DNA of 64,000 bases, from positions 62,001 to 126,000 of the forward strand of contig NZ_CP144913.1 of the NCBI RefSeq assembly GCF_037198315.1. The letters are read 5' to 3'. A program made the translations under genes and the position numbers. Shown in pieces: positions 31,016-39,360 of the stretch. The stretch is from Janibacter sp. A1S7. GTDB lineage: Bacteria > Actinomycetota > Actinomycetes > Actinomycetales > Dermatophilaceae. Every line of letters starts with the position of its first letter. The first letter of the stretch is position 1. The notes beneath the pieces were generated by a model. The model was given only the letters and a program-made list of their open reading frames with translations. It searched no databases and was not told where the DNA came from.

Positions 31016-32434
31016 ATGACGCATGTCGAGCCAGGGACGCGAGCGGACGAACCGCTCGACCCGCACGAGGACGCGACGATCGAGGCGCGCTACGGGATCA
31101 ACGAGATGCCGCCGATCGGTAAGGCCATGCTGCTGGGCATCCAGCACGTCCTGGTGATGATGGCCAGCAACGTGACGATCCCGATCATTCTGGCGACGGC
31201 GATCGGCGCGACGACTGGGGAGACCACTTTCCTGGTGCAGGTCGCACTGCTGGTCGCGGGCCTGACGACCCTGATCCAGACCTTCGGTATCGGACCGGTC
31301 GGCGCTCGACTGCCGATCGTGCAGGGGACGAGCTTCGGCTTCCTCGTCGTCTCGGTCCCGCTGGCCCAGGACTACGGCATCGCGGCGGTCTTCGGCGGTG
31401 CGCTGTTCGCGGGGCTCGTCCAAGTGGTCCTTGGCTTCAGCCTGCGGTGGCTGAATGTGCTCTTCCCCCCCATCGTCACCGGCATCGTGGTCCTCGTCAT
31501 CGGCATCGGTCTGCTGCCGACCGGAATGCAGCTCTATGGCGGCGGGGCCGGTGCCGACGACTTCGGCTCGTGGACCAACTTGGGCCTGGCCACCTTCGTC
31601 CTGGTGTTTCTCCTGGTGACCTATCGGTACGGCCGAGGGATCCTCAGTGCCGCGTCCGTGCTCGTCGCCCTGGTGGCCGGCTACCTCGTCGCCATCCCCA
31701 CCGGCAAGGTGGATTTCACCGAGGTGGGCGACGCCGAGTGGTTCTCCATCCCCATGCCGTTGGAGTTCGGTCTCGACTTCCCCGCTGCAGCGCTGATCGC
31801 CATGGGAGCCATGGCGATCGCCACCTCCGTGGAGACCATCGGTGATCTCTCGGCCATCACCAAGACCGGGGCCGGGCGTCAGGTGACCGAACGGGAGCTG
31901 ACCGGTGGTGTCCTGGCTGACGGCGTCTCGACCTCCTTCGCTGCGCTCTTCAGTGCGCTGCCGAATACCACGTTCGGGCAGAACGTCGGCCTCGTCGCCT
32001 TCACCGGAGTCATGAGTCGCCACGTGGTCTCGGTCGGTGCCGGCTTCCTGATCTTCCTGGGTCTGGTGCCCAAGCTGGCCGCCGTCATCGCCGTCATGCC
32101 TGCAGCGGTCATGGGCGGTGCCGCTGTCGTGATGTTCGGCATGTTGCTCGGAGCGGGAGTAAAGCTCTTGGCGGACTCGCCGCTGGACCGCCACGATCTG
32201 CTGGTCATCGCCGTCTCCGTTGGCGTGGGCCAGGGATTCGCCGCGATCCCGGAGGTCACGGTGCTGCTGCCCGAGACGATCGAGGTCCTGATGACCTCGG
32301 GCATCGTCCCGGCGACCGCGCTCGCCGTGGTCCTGAACCTGGCTCGTCCCAAGCCCGAGAGCGGCGGACGGATCGACGTCGACCTGCCGCGCAGCCAGGA
32401 ACCCGTGGGCGAGTACAGCCGCACCCTCGAGTGA
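31016..32434 (+). CDS. NCS2-family purine (xanthine/urate-type) permease
   Basis: The 472-residue membrane protein is a nucleobase:cation symporter-2 carrier. LGIQHVLVMMASNVTIP opens segment 1 and QGTSFGF follows. The NAT signature Q-N-V-G-L-V-A-F-T-G lies at about residues 321-330, and the preceding M-A-I-A-T-S-V-E-T-I-G-D segment carries the substrate-binding Glu. Signature details favour xanthine or uric acid over uracil. The ATG at 31016 has GGAAGGA upstream. Confidence 0.9.
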   Translation: MTHVEPGTRADEPLDPHEDATIEARYGINEMPPIGKAMLLGIQHVLVMMASNVTIPIILATAIGATTGETTFLVQVALLVAGLTTLIQTFGIGPVGARLPIVQGTSFGFLVVSVPLAQDYGIAAVFGGALFAGLVQVVLGFSLRWLNVLFPPIVTGIVVLVIGIGLLPTGMQLYGGGAGADDFGSWTNLGLATFVLVFLLVTYRYGRGILSAASVLVALVAGYLVAIPTGKVDFTEVGDAEWFSIPMPLEFGLDFPAAALIAMGAMAIATSVETIGDLSAITKTGAGRQVTERELTGGVLADGVSTSFAALFSALPNTTFGQNVGLVAFTGVMSRHVVSVGAGFLIFLGLVPKLAAVIAVMPAAVMGGAAVVMFGMLLGAGVKLLADSPLDRHDLLVIAVSVGVGQGFAAIPEVTVLLPETIEVLMTSGIVPATALAVVLNLARPKPESGGRIDVDLPRSQEPVGEYSRTLE

Positions 32435-32446
32435 GTGGCGGGTGTC

Positions 32447-32473
32447 GACCCGACGCCGCCGCGCCGTCGGGTC
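32447..32473 (+). terminator. 9-bp hairpin after the purine permease gene
   Basis: GACCCGACG (32447-32455) pairs with CGTCGGGTC (32465-32473), loop 9 bases, 12 bases after the stop. A second stem GCCCGGCC/GGCCGGGC (32601-32620) lies just beyond the 3' end of the convergent HNH gene. Confidence 0.6.
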
Positions 32474-32634
32474 GGTCACCCACCACATCGTCGGCCGGGC
32501 GCGGACGGGGTCGGTGGCCCTGCGGATCACAGGCAGACACGCTCGCGGGAGGTCACGCTCGCGACCACGCCTGACGAGGCTGCCAGGGCACACCGGTGCC
32601 GCCCGGCCGGATGGCCGGGCGCGGGGCGGGGCAG

Positions 32635-34053
32635 CTAGACGTGCCAGGTGACGCCGGTGGGCGTGATGGTTGCTCGCGGGTCGAGGGTGTGGACCTTGGT
32701 GTGGTGGCGCTCGCAGAGCAGGGCTGCGTTGTCCATGTCCGTGACCCCACCCCGGGACCACCAGTCGACGTGGTGGGCGTCGCACCACTGCGGGGGCATC
32801 GTGCAGCCCGGGTAGGTGCATCCTCCGTCCCTGAGCCAGACCGCTCTGCGTTGCCCGGGGGTGAACAGTCTCGCGGTGCGGCCCATGTCTAGGACCTCCC
32901 CGCCAGAACCGAGGACGACGGGGATCACGCCCGCATCGCAGGCGAGACGGCGCACCACACCGGGGGCGAGGACCTCGCCGGTGGTGGTCACGCCCGCGCC
33001 GTGGGTCCCGTCACGCAGGTCGGCCAAGGAGATGGTGACCATCAGCTGCGCCTTGTCGCTCTTGGGCGCCTCCCCGGGCGAGGACACTCCGCGGCGGATG
33101 ACGTCCAGCAGGGCATCGGCACGGCGGCGGGGCGCGGGTCGCTCGTCGCGCTCGCCGTCGGGCCCCTTGACCGGGCCGGACAGCGCGGCGATCGCCGAGT
33201 CGACGACCGCGGCGCCCTCGGCATCGAGGACCACCGTGTAGGAGGACATCCCCGCCGGGCCGGGGGACTTGGTCAGCGACCGCGCGGCCGTGGCGCGCTC
33301 GTCCTCGCGGTCCTGGTCCTTCGCGGGTGTGAGCAGGCGACCGGTGCGCGTCACCAGGGTGGCCAGTTCCTTCTCGGTCAGACCGCGTACGCGCTGGGTC
33401 GCCCGCCCGTCTGGGCCGGTGGCGACGACGTCGTCCTTGGCGGCCGCGACCATCATCTGCACGTCCTCGTCGAGGGCGTCCTCGTCGGCCACCGGCGCGA
33501 CCTGGGCATGGAACCGCACCAGCTGGTCGGCCTTGCCCAACGGCAGCTCCCCGTCGTCGAAGGCCCGGCGCATCCGCATGGTCCCGGCCCGTGCGGTGGT
33601 GGCGTACCGCCCAGCCAGCGGGGTGCCGGCCCTGGCCACGCGGACCACGGACGCGATGTGCCGCATCGCCGGATCCGGAGCGCGTTGCCCCTCGGCGCGG
33701 GCGACCCAGTCGTGCGCCGACCAGGACGCCTCGCTCGGCAGGCCGCGGTGCAGACCCTCACGTACCAACGAGACCTCAGCGACCTCCAGCAACTGCCGGA
33801 CCTGGCCGACCACGGCCAACGCCTCGGTGATCTCGGTGTCACTGCGCCGCCACAGACCGTCGCCCACACCCGCGGCGCCGCCGGCCCCGTCGCCATCGCA
33901 GGCATCGGCCATGCCACCGGGGGCGGCCCTCCCTTCGCCGGCAGCAGCGGGACGGGCCCGGTCGGCGCCGGCTCCCAGCATCAGCGACCGCAGCGCCTCA
34001 CGCAGGCCGGGGACCAGCCCGTCCCCCTCGTGCCACTGCGCCACCGTCGACAT
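32635..34053 (-). CDS. DUF222/HNH endonuclease (13E12-repeat type)
   Basis: The 472-residue protein has an N-terminal helical DUF222 region with an Ala/Gly-rich linker. Its C-terminal HNH nuclease runs G-G-C-T-Y-P-G-C-x-x-x-P-x-W-C-D-A-H-H-V-D-W-W, then N-A-A-L-L-C-E-R-H-H-x-x-V-H, with zinc-binding cysteines and the catalytic histidines. Family members are numerous in actinomycetes and in some species are DNA-damage induced. Here the ATG is 6 bases from a TATGAT hexamer that lies inside an SOS-type box, strongly suggesting LexA control. Confidence 0.88.
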   Translation of the reverse strand: MSTVAQWHEGDGLVPGLREALRSLMLGAGADRARPAAAGEGRAAPGGMADACDGDGAGGAAGVGDGLWRRSDTEITEALAVVGQVRQLLEVAEVSLVREGLHRGLPSEASWSAHDWVARAEGQRAPDPAMRHIASVVRVARAGTPLAGRYATTARAGTMRMRRAFDDGELPLGKADQLVRFHAQVAPVADEDALDEDVQMMVAAAKDDVVATGPDGRATQRVRGLTEKELATLVTRTGRLLTPAKDQDREDERATAARSLTKSPGPAGMSSYTVVLDAEGAAVVDSAIAALSGPVKGPDGERDERPAPRRRADALLDVIRRGVSSPGEAPKSDKAQLMVTISLADLRDGTHGAGVTTTGEVLAPGVVRRLACDAGVIPVVLGSGGEVLDMGRTARLFTPGQRRAVWLRDGGCTYPGCTMPPQWCDAHHVDWWSRGGVTDMDNAALLCERHHTKVHTLDPRATITPTGVTWHV

Positions 34054-34056
34054 GGG

Positions 34057-34072
34057 TCGATCATATGTTCGA
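34057..34072 (-). promoter_or_regulatory. LexA/SOS box enclosing the -10 hexamer of the HNH gene
   Basis: On the minus strand TCGAACATATGATCGA matches the actinobacterial LexA consensus TCGAAC-N4-GTTCGA at 11 of 12 fixed positions. It ends 3 bases before the ATG and contains TATGAT (34060-34065) at leaderless spacing, so LexA would block transcription start directly. Confidence 0.75.
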
Positions 34073-34176
34073 CCACCGACAGCCTGCCGCCCGCTACTCT
34101 GCGCTGTGGACAACGCTGCGATCCGTGGACCAGCGAGTGCGGGTGGTGGATCATGGACTCGACGAAGGGACGTGCC

Positions 34177-34617
34177 GTGGGGCAGATCAGACGTTTCGAC
34201 CATGTCGGCATCACGGTGGCCGATCTCGATCCCGTGACCGACTTCTTCGTGGCCCTCGGCCTGGAGGTCGAGGGCCGGGCGTTCGTCGAAGGGGAGTTCC
34301 TGGACACGGTCTGCGGCATCCCCGATTCCCGCACCGAGATCGTCATGCTCACCTCGCCCGATGGTGGCACCCGCCTGGAGCTGTCGAGGTTCGTGCAGCC
34401 CGACTCGGTGCCGGGCTCGCCGGACGCCATGGCCAACGAGCTGGGCCTGCGCACCATCGCCTTCGAGGTCGATGACCTCCACGCAGCAGTCGAGTGGGCT
34501 GCGGGCGAGGGTTACGGCCTTGTCGGTGGCGTCGGCGAGTACGAGGGCGCGTGGCGGATGGCGTACGTGCGGGGACCGGAAGGGATCATCGTCTCGCTGG
34601 CCGAGCGCATCGACTGA
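34177..34617 (+). CDS. VOC (glyoxalase/bleomycin resistance) family protein
   Basis: The 146-residue protein has the paired beta-alpha-beta-beta-beta modules of the VOC fold: FDHVGITVADLDPVTDFF at the start with the first metal His, and LRTIAFEVDDLHAAVEWA in the second half with the last glutamate in YVRGPEGIIVSLAE. It could be a lyase, dioxygenase or binding protein. The GTG at 34177 has AAGGGA 6 bases upstream; an ATG 24 bases earlier is the alternative. Confidence 0.82.
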   Translation: MGQIRRFDHVGITVADLDPVTDFFVALGLEVEGRAFVEGEFLDTVCGIPDSRTEIVMLTSPDGGTRLELSRFVQPDSVPGSPDAMANELGLRTIAFEVDDLHAAVEWAAGEGYGLVGGVGEYEGAWRMAYVRGPEGIIVSLAERID

Positions 34618-34658
34618 TTCGGTGCCGGTGAGGAGGGGATCGTCGGTCAGGGCAGCGC

Positions 34659-34664
34659 TAGCCT
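34659..34664 (+). promoter_or_regulatory. Leaderless promoter hexamer of the hydroxy-acid oxidase gene
   Basis: TAGCCT ends 6 bases before the ATG at 34671. Confidence 0.5.
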
Positions 34665-34670
34665 GCGTGC

Positions 34671-36005
34671 ATGACCACCTCCGAGGAGCCGGCCCGGGCC
34701 GCCACCGGCCGCGGCCGCGACCGGCAGAACGCGATCTACCGCCCCGGCACGCTGGGTATCACGCCGACCGTCCCCACCGACATCACCGAGCTCGAGCGCC
34801 GGGCGAAGCGGGCGATGACTCCCAAGGCGTGGGCCTACGTCGCGGGCGGCGCGGGTTCGGGGGCGACGATGCGGGCCAACCGGGAGGCCTTCGACCGGTG
34901 GCGGGTCGTCCCGCGGATGCTGCACGCGACCACCGAGCGCGACCTGGGTACCCGCGTCCTCGGCACCGACCTCACCGCACCGCTGATGCTGGCGCCCGTG
35001 GGCGCGGCCGGGCTCATCACGGACGACGCCGACGTGCGGATCGCGGAAGGTGCCAGTGCCAGCGGCATCCCCTACGTCTTCTCCTGCCAGGGCAGCACTC
35101 CGATGGAGCTGACGGCGCGCGCGATGGAGGGGACCCCCTTCTGGTACCAGCTGTACTGGTCCACCGACGAGGACCTCGTCGACTCCATGATCAGCCGTGC
35201 CGAGGCGGCCGGCGCGCAGGCGCTCGTGGTCACCCTCGACACGACCATGCTCGGCTGGCGCCCCCAGGACCTCGATCTGGGTAGCCTCCCCTTCGCCCGC
35301 GGGCAGGGGATCGCCCAGTACACCTCGGACCCGCACTTCATGAGTGTGGTCCGCCGGCGACTGGCGGCTGCCGGCGCCACGGCGCACGGTCTCGGGCTGG
35401 ACCCACGGCGGCCTGTGGAGCTGGCCAGGGCGGCGAAGGGGGGCGCCGGCACCCTGCTGTCGATGTCCAGGGAGCACCCCGGCGCGGTGCGGAGCAACCT
35501 GCGCTCGGCAGAGCCGCGGGCGGCGGTCGAGACCTTCCTCGACATCTACTCCAACCCGGCCTTGTCGTGGGACCACATCGCCACCCTCAGGGAGCGCACC
35601 TCCCTGCCCGTCGTGCTCAAGGGCGTGCTCCACGAGGACGACGCGAGACGTGCCTTCGACTCGGGTGTCGACGGCATCGTCGTGTCCAACCACGGCGGGC
35701 GCCAGGTGGACCGCTCGATCAGCGCCCTGGACGCGCTGGTGCGCATCCGCGATGCCGTCGGACCCGACCCGACCGTGCTCATGGACAGCGGGATCCGCAC
35801 TGGGGCGGACCTCTTCGTCGCGCTCGCGCTCGGTGCCGACGCGTGTCTGCTCGGCCGTCCGCACGTCTACGGGCTCGCCCTCGACGGGGCCGCCGGCGTC
35901 AGTGCGGTCATCGACGACGTGCTCGCCGAGCTCGACCTGACCATGGGCCTGGTCGGTGCCGCCTCGATCGCGGACATCGCCCGGGAGCTGCTCGTCGAGG
36001 TCTGA
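34671..36005 (+). CDS. FMN-dependent alpha-hydroxy-acid oxidase (lactate 2-monooxygenase-like)
   Basis: The 444-residue TIM-barrel flavoprotein has AYVAGGAGSGATMRANREAF near the start, the substrate motif QLYWSTDEDL, the catalytic S-N-H-G-G-R-Q-V-D and the phosphate site D-S-G-I-R-T-G-A-D-L followed by LLGRPHVYGLAL. The length and the long region before the active-site His resemble lactate 2-monooxygenase more than short lactate oxidases or IPP isomerase. It oxidises an L-2-hydroxy acid with O2. It appears monocistronic. Confidence 0.86.
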   Translation: MTTSEEPARAATGRGRDRQNAIYRPGTLGITPTVPTDITELERRAKRAMTPKAWAYVAGGAGSGATMRANREAFDRWRVVPRMLHATTERDLGTRVLGTDLTAPLMLAPVGAAGLITDDADVRIAEGASASGIPYVFSCQGSTPMELTARAMEGTPFWYQLYWSTDEDLVDSMISRAEAAGAQALVVTLDTTMLGWRPQDLDLGSLPFARGQGIAQYTSDPHFMSVVRRRLAAAGATAHGLGLDPRRPVELARAAKGGAGTLLSMSREHPGAVRSNLRSAEPRAAVETFLDIYSNPALSWDHIATLRERTSLPVVLKGVLHEDDARRAFDSGVDGIVVSNHGGRQVDRSISALDALVRIRDAVGPDPTVLMDSGIRTGADLFVALALGADACLLGRPHVYGLALDGAAGVSAVIDDVLAELDLTMGLVGAASIADIARELLVEV

Positions 36006-36141
36006 CCAGCGCTGCTCCCGTGCGCTGAGCCGTGGTCGAGTCATGGCGAGAGACGCCGGCCCCGACCGGCTCGTCCTCCTCGTCCGATGACGCGGTTCCT
36101 CTCGGGGCACGGGCGATTCGAGGTCACGCCGCACATGTAAC

Positions 36142-36171
36142 TGCCCAATGGGCAATATTGCCCATTGGGCA
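36142..36171. promoter_or_regulatory. 30-base perfect palindrome, probable TetR operator
   Basis: TGCCCAATGGGCAAT (36142-36156) is followed at once by its exact complement. Each half itself contains TTGCCCA-T-TGGGCAA-like symmetry, so it may seat two dimers. Outer ACATG/CATGT arms extend the symmetry. It lies 21 bases before the TetR start and is A/T-richer than its surroundings. Confidence 0.8.
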
Positions 36172-36192
36172 ATCATGTGTCATTGTTGTGGG

Positions 36193-36807
36193 GTGACCGA
36201 GATGACTTTGCGTGAAGCCAAGCGACGCGAGACCGCCCACGCCCTGGCGCAGACTGCATTCGATCTGGCCCTGGAGCGGGGCGTCGACGGCTTCACCATC
36301 GACGAGGTGGCAGCGCGGGCGGGCTACTCCCGACGCACCTTCGCCAACCACTACGCGGGCAAGGAGCAAGCCATCGTCGGGGTCGCCGCAGAGCGTGTCC
36401 GTCAGGGCCTCGACTCGACCCCGGACGACGATCTGCCGCTGGTCGACTGGCTGCGAGTCGTGGCTCGGCAGCAGCTGACCGGCGGCCTGCTGAGGGTGCT
36501 GCGCGAGCTGCACCAGCTGGCCGAGTCGCACCCTCCACTGCGTCCCCACCTGCTGGAGGTCCATCGCTCCATCCGGGAGTCGGCGCGCGAAGCAGCCCTC
36601 GCCCGGGTCGACGGGCCGGCCGGTCGGGTCAATGCCCACCTGCTCGTGGGTGCCGCCTACGGCGCCCTGACCTGTGTCCTCGAGGGGCACATCCCCCTTC
36701 GCCCGCTGACGTCGCAGACGGGCGCGGGTGAGTCCGTCGAAGGGGGCGAGATGACGCTCGAGGACTTCGTCGACGTCACCTTCACCCGCCTGCGCGAGGG
36801 TTTCTGA
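36193..36807 (+). CDS. TetR-family regulator of the MMPL exporter
   Basis: The 204-residue protein has a TetR helix-turn-helix at about 6-52 (ALERGVDGFTIDEVAARAGY, then SRRTFANHYAGKEQAI) and a helical ligand domain. The GTG at 36193 keeps the start outside the 30-base palindrome; an earlier ATG at 36148 would lie inside it, and ATG 36202 is another option. The MMPL gene follows 90 bases later in the same direction, which suggests joint regulation. Confidence 0.85.
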   Translation: MTEMTLREAKRRETAHALAQTAFDLALERGVDGFTIDEVAARAGYSRRTFANHYAGKEQAIVGVAAERVRQGLDSTPDDDLPLVDWLRVVARQQLTGGLLRVLRELHQLAESHPPLRPHLLEVHRSIRESAREAALARVDGPAGRVNAHLLVGAAYGALTCVLEGHIPLRPLTSQTGAGESVEGGEMTLEDFVDVTFTRLREGF

Positions 36808-36897
36808 GCCCCGCTCCCACCTTCGTCCACCCAGTTGCGCGCGGGCCACCGGCCCGTCGCGGTGACCGACCCATCCCGAAAAGGGGCGCTGCCCGAC

Positions 36898-39237
36898 ATG
36901 TCCACGGTTCTCCACCGGCTCGGCCGGACCGCCTTCCACCGACCGATCATCGTCCTCCTGCTCTGGTTGGCGGTCCTGGGCGGCACCCTTGGCGTCGCCG
37001 CCACGAGCGATGGGCAGATCTCCACGAGCATGACCATCGACGACACTGCGAGCGAACAGGTCCTGGACCGGCTGCAAGAGGACCTGCCACAGGCCAGCGG
37101 GGGTCAGGGGACGCTCGTCTTCACGGCACCCGAAGGGCAACGGCTCGACACCGGGCCGCGCGCCGAGGCGATGGCCGAGTCCGCCACTGCAATCGCGGAG
37201 ATGCCGGAACTGGTGGACAGGCCCACCGTCGCCGCAGAGGCGCCCACGGGCGAAGCTGGCCCTGATGCACCCACGCAGGGAGCGGACCCGAATGCCGCCC
37301 GACCTGACGCGGAGCAACAGCCCGGCCCCGGGGAGGACGCCGCCGGTCCGACTCCTGCCCAGCGACCGCTGGTGGTCGACGGCTCACCGGTGCCCGGGGT
37401 GATCGTCTCCACGGACGGCGCCGTGGCGATGCTCCAGATGCAGTTCACCAGCCAGATCGACGAACTTCCCGAGGGCACGGTCGACGAGGTCGTCGACGTC
37501 GCCGAGCAGGCCGTCGCCGGAACCGGGGTCTCGGTCCTGCCGAGCCAGTCCCTCGAGTCGATGCACCCCCCGATCGGCGGCCACGAGGTCATCGGGCTGG
37601 TCATCGCGCTGCTCGTGCTCCTGCTCACCCTCGGTTCGCTGTGGTCGGCCGGCCTGCCCATCCTCACCGCGCTGACCGGTGTCGGCATCGGCTTCGGTGG
37701 CGCCTTCGCGCTCTCCTCGTCCATCACCCTCACGACGGCGACCCCGGCCCTGGCCCTCATGGTCGGCCTGGCAGTCGGGATCGACTACGCCCTGTTCATC
37801 CTCAACCGGCAGCGTCGCCTGATCCTCACCGAGGGTCTCAGCGCCGCCGACGCCACGGCCCAAGCGGTGGCCACCGCCGGCAGCGCAGTTGTCTTCGCCG
37901 GCTCGACCGTGGTCATCGCGCTCGTCGGGATGAGCGTCATCGGGATCGGCTTCCTCACGACGATGGCCTTCGTGGCGGCGACGACGGTGGCGCTCGCGGT
38001 CCTCATCGCGCTCACCCTCCTGCCGGCACTCCTGGGTCTCGTCGGCGAGAGGGTGTGCTCCCCGAAGGCCCGAGAGCGGACCCGTGTCCAGCAGGCCGAA
38101 GGTGCCAGCCACTCCACGAATCGCTGGGTCGAGGCCCTCGTCCGCCGGCCGTGGGTCGCCATCGTCGCGGTGGTGGCCGTCCTCGGCCTGGCTGCCGTCC
38201 CCGCACTGGGCATGCAGCTGGGGATGCCCTCCGGCGGGACCGACCCGCGCGAGAGCACCTCGCGGCAGAGCTACGACGCGATCACCCGCGGTTTCGGTGA
38301 GGGGTTCAACGCTCCCCTCGTCGTCGTCGCCCGCCCCGGGGAGGACCGGACACTGGACGAGCCCGACCTCGCGGCGATGACGCAGGGACTGGAAGGTGTC
38401 GACGACGTCGCCTCGGCGAGCCTGATGGGCATCGACCCCGACCGCAGCATGGCGATGTTCAACGTCATCCCCGAGCAGGGTCCCGACGACGAGCGCACCG
38501 GTGAGCTCGTCGAGGCCCTGCGCGCCACGGACAACCCCGTCACCGAGCGAACGGGAGCCACTCTGGGAGTGACCGGTCTGACCGCCGTGAACATCGACAT
38601 CACCGAACGTCTCGGTGCCGCGCTACCCGAGTACGTGGCCATCATCGTCGGGCTGTCCCTGCTCCTGCTCCTGCTCGTCTTCCGCTCCGTGGTCATCCCC
38701 ATCAAGGCCACCGTCGGATTCCTGCTGAGCATCGCCGCGACCTTCGGGGTGACGACCGCGGTCTTCCAATGGGGCTGGTTCATCGACATCGTCGGACTGG
38801 ACACCCCTGGCCCGCTGCTGAGCTTCCTCCCGATCATGGTCACCGGCATCCTCTACGGGCTTGCCATGGACTACCAGGTCTTCCTCGTCAGCTCCATGCG
38901 GGAGGCCCACGTGCACGGCCAGTCGCCCCGCCGAGCCATCGTCGACGGCTTCGAGCACTCCAGCCGGGTCGTCACGGCCGCCGCCGTGATCATGGTCTCG
39001 GTCTTCGCCAGCTTCGTCCTCAGCGACGACCCGATGATCAAGCAGTTCGGCTTCGCCCTGTCCGTGGGGGTGCTCATCGACGCCTTCCTCGTGCGGATGA
39101 CCCTCGTCCCGGCCGTGATGAGTTTGCTCGACCACAGCTCGTGGTGGCTGCCCGGCTGGCTCGATCGACTCCTGCCGACCATCGACGTCGAGGGACAGGA
39201 CCATGACACGACCGGGACTCCGGCGGATCCTGTCTGA
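36898..39237 (+). CDS. MMPL/RND-type membrane exporter
   Basis: The 779-residue protein has the RND layout of twelve segments in two sets of six, each set preceded by a large outer loop. The first loop carries an acidic/proline insert (about residues 110-170). Family motifs are G-L-A-V-G-I-D-Y-A-L-F-I in the first half and M-D-Y-Q-V-F-L-V-S in the second, with the proton-relay Asp-Tyr pairs. It exports lipids or drugs by proton motive force. AAGGGG precedes the ATG. The substrate and inducer are unknown; the adjacent TetR protein probably represses it. Confidence 0.9.
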   Translation: MSTVLHRLGRTAFHRPIIVLLLWLAVLGGTLGVAATSDGQISTSMTIDDTASEQVLDRLQEDLPQASGGQGTLVFTAPEGQRLDTGPRAEAMAESATAIAEMPELVDRPTVAAEAPTGEAGPDAPTQGADPNAARPDAEQQPGPGEDAAGPTPAQRPLVVDGSPVPGVIVSTDGAVAMLQMQFTSQIDELPEGTVDEVVDVAEQAVAGTGVSVLPSQSLESMHPPIGGHEVIGLVIALLVLLLTLGSLWSAGLPILTALTGVGIGFGGAFALSSSITLTTATPALALMVGLAVGIDYALFILNRQRRLILTEGLSAADATAQAVATAGSAVVFAGSTVVIALVGMSVIGIGFLTTMAFVAATTVALAVLIALTLLPALLGLVGERVCSPKARERTRVQQAEGASHSTNRWVEALVRRPWVAIVAVVAVLGLAAVPALGMQLGMPSGGTDPRESTSRQSYDAITRGFGEGFNAPLVVVARPGEDRTLDEPDLAAMTQGLEGVDDVASASLMGIDPDRSMAMFNVIPEQGPDDERTGELVEALRATDNPVTERTGATLGVTGLTAVNIDITERLGAALPEYVAIIVGLSLLLLLLVFRSVVIPIKATVGFLLSIAATFGVTTAVFQWGWFIDIVGLDTPGPLLSFLPIMVTGILYGLAMDYQVFLVSSMREAHVHGQSPRRAIVDGFEHSSRVVTAAAVIMVSVFASFVLSDDPMIKQFGFALSVGVLIDAFLVRMTLVPAVMSLLDHSSWWLPGWLDRLLPTIDVEGQDHDTTGTPADPV

Positions 39238-39360
39238 CCCCGACGTCCCGGGCCGGGGCGCGTGTCGGGAGGCGCCCGCCTCCTGGCCACCACGTCAACA
39301 TCGTTCGAAGCCGACACGGGCGTCCACGGATCGGGGACGTCGGCGGAACGTCGCCCCCCA

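Noticed and set aside
36148..36192. ATG at 36148 as start of the second TetR protein
   Set aside because: It lies inside the 30-base palindrome, and the added residues (MGNIAHWAIMCHCC) are not TetR-like.
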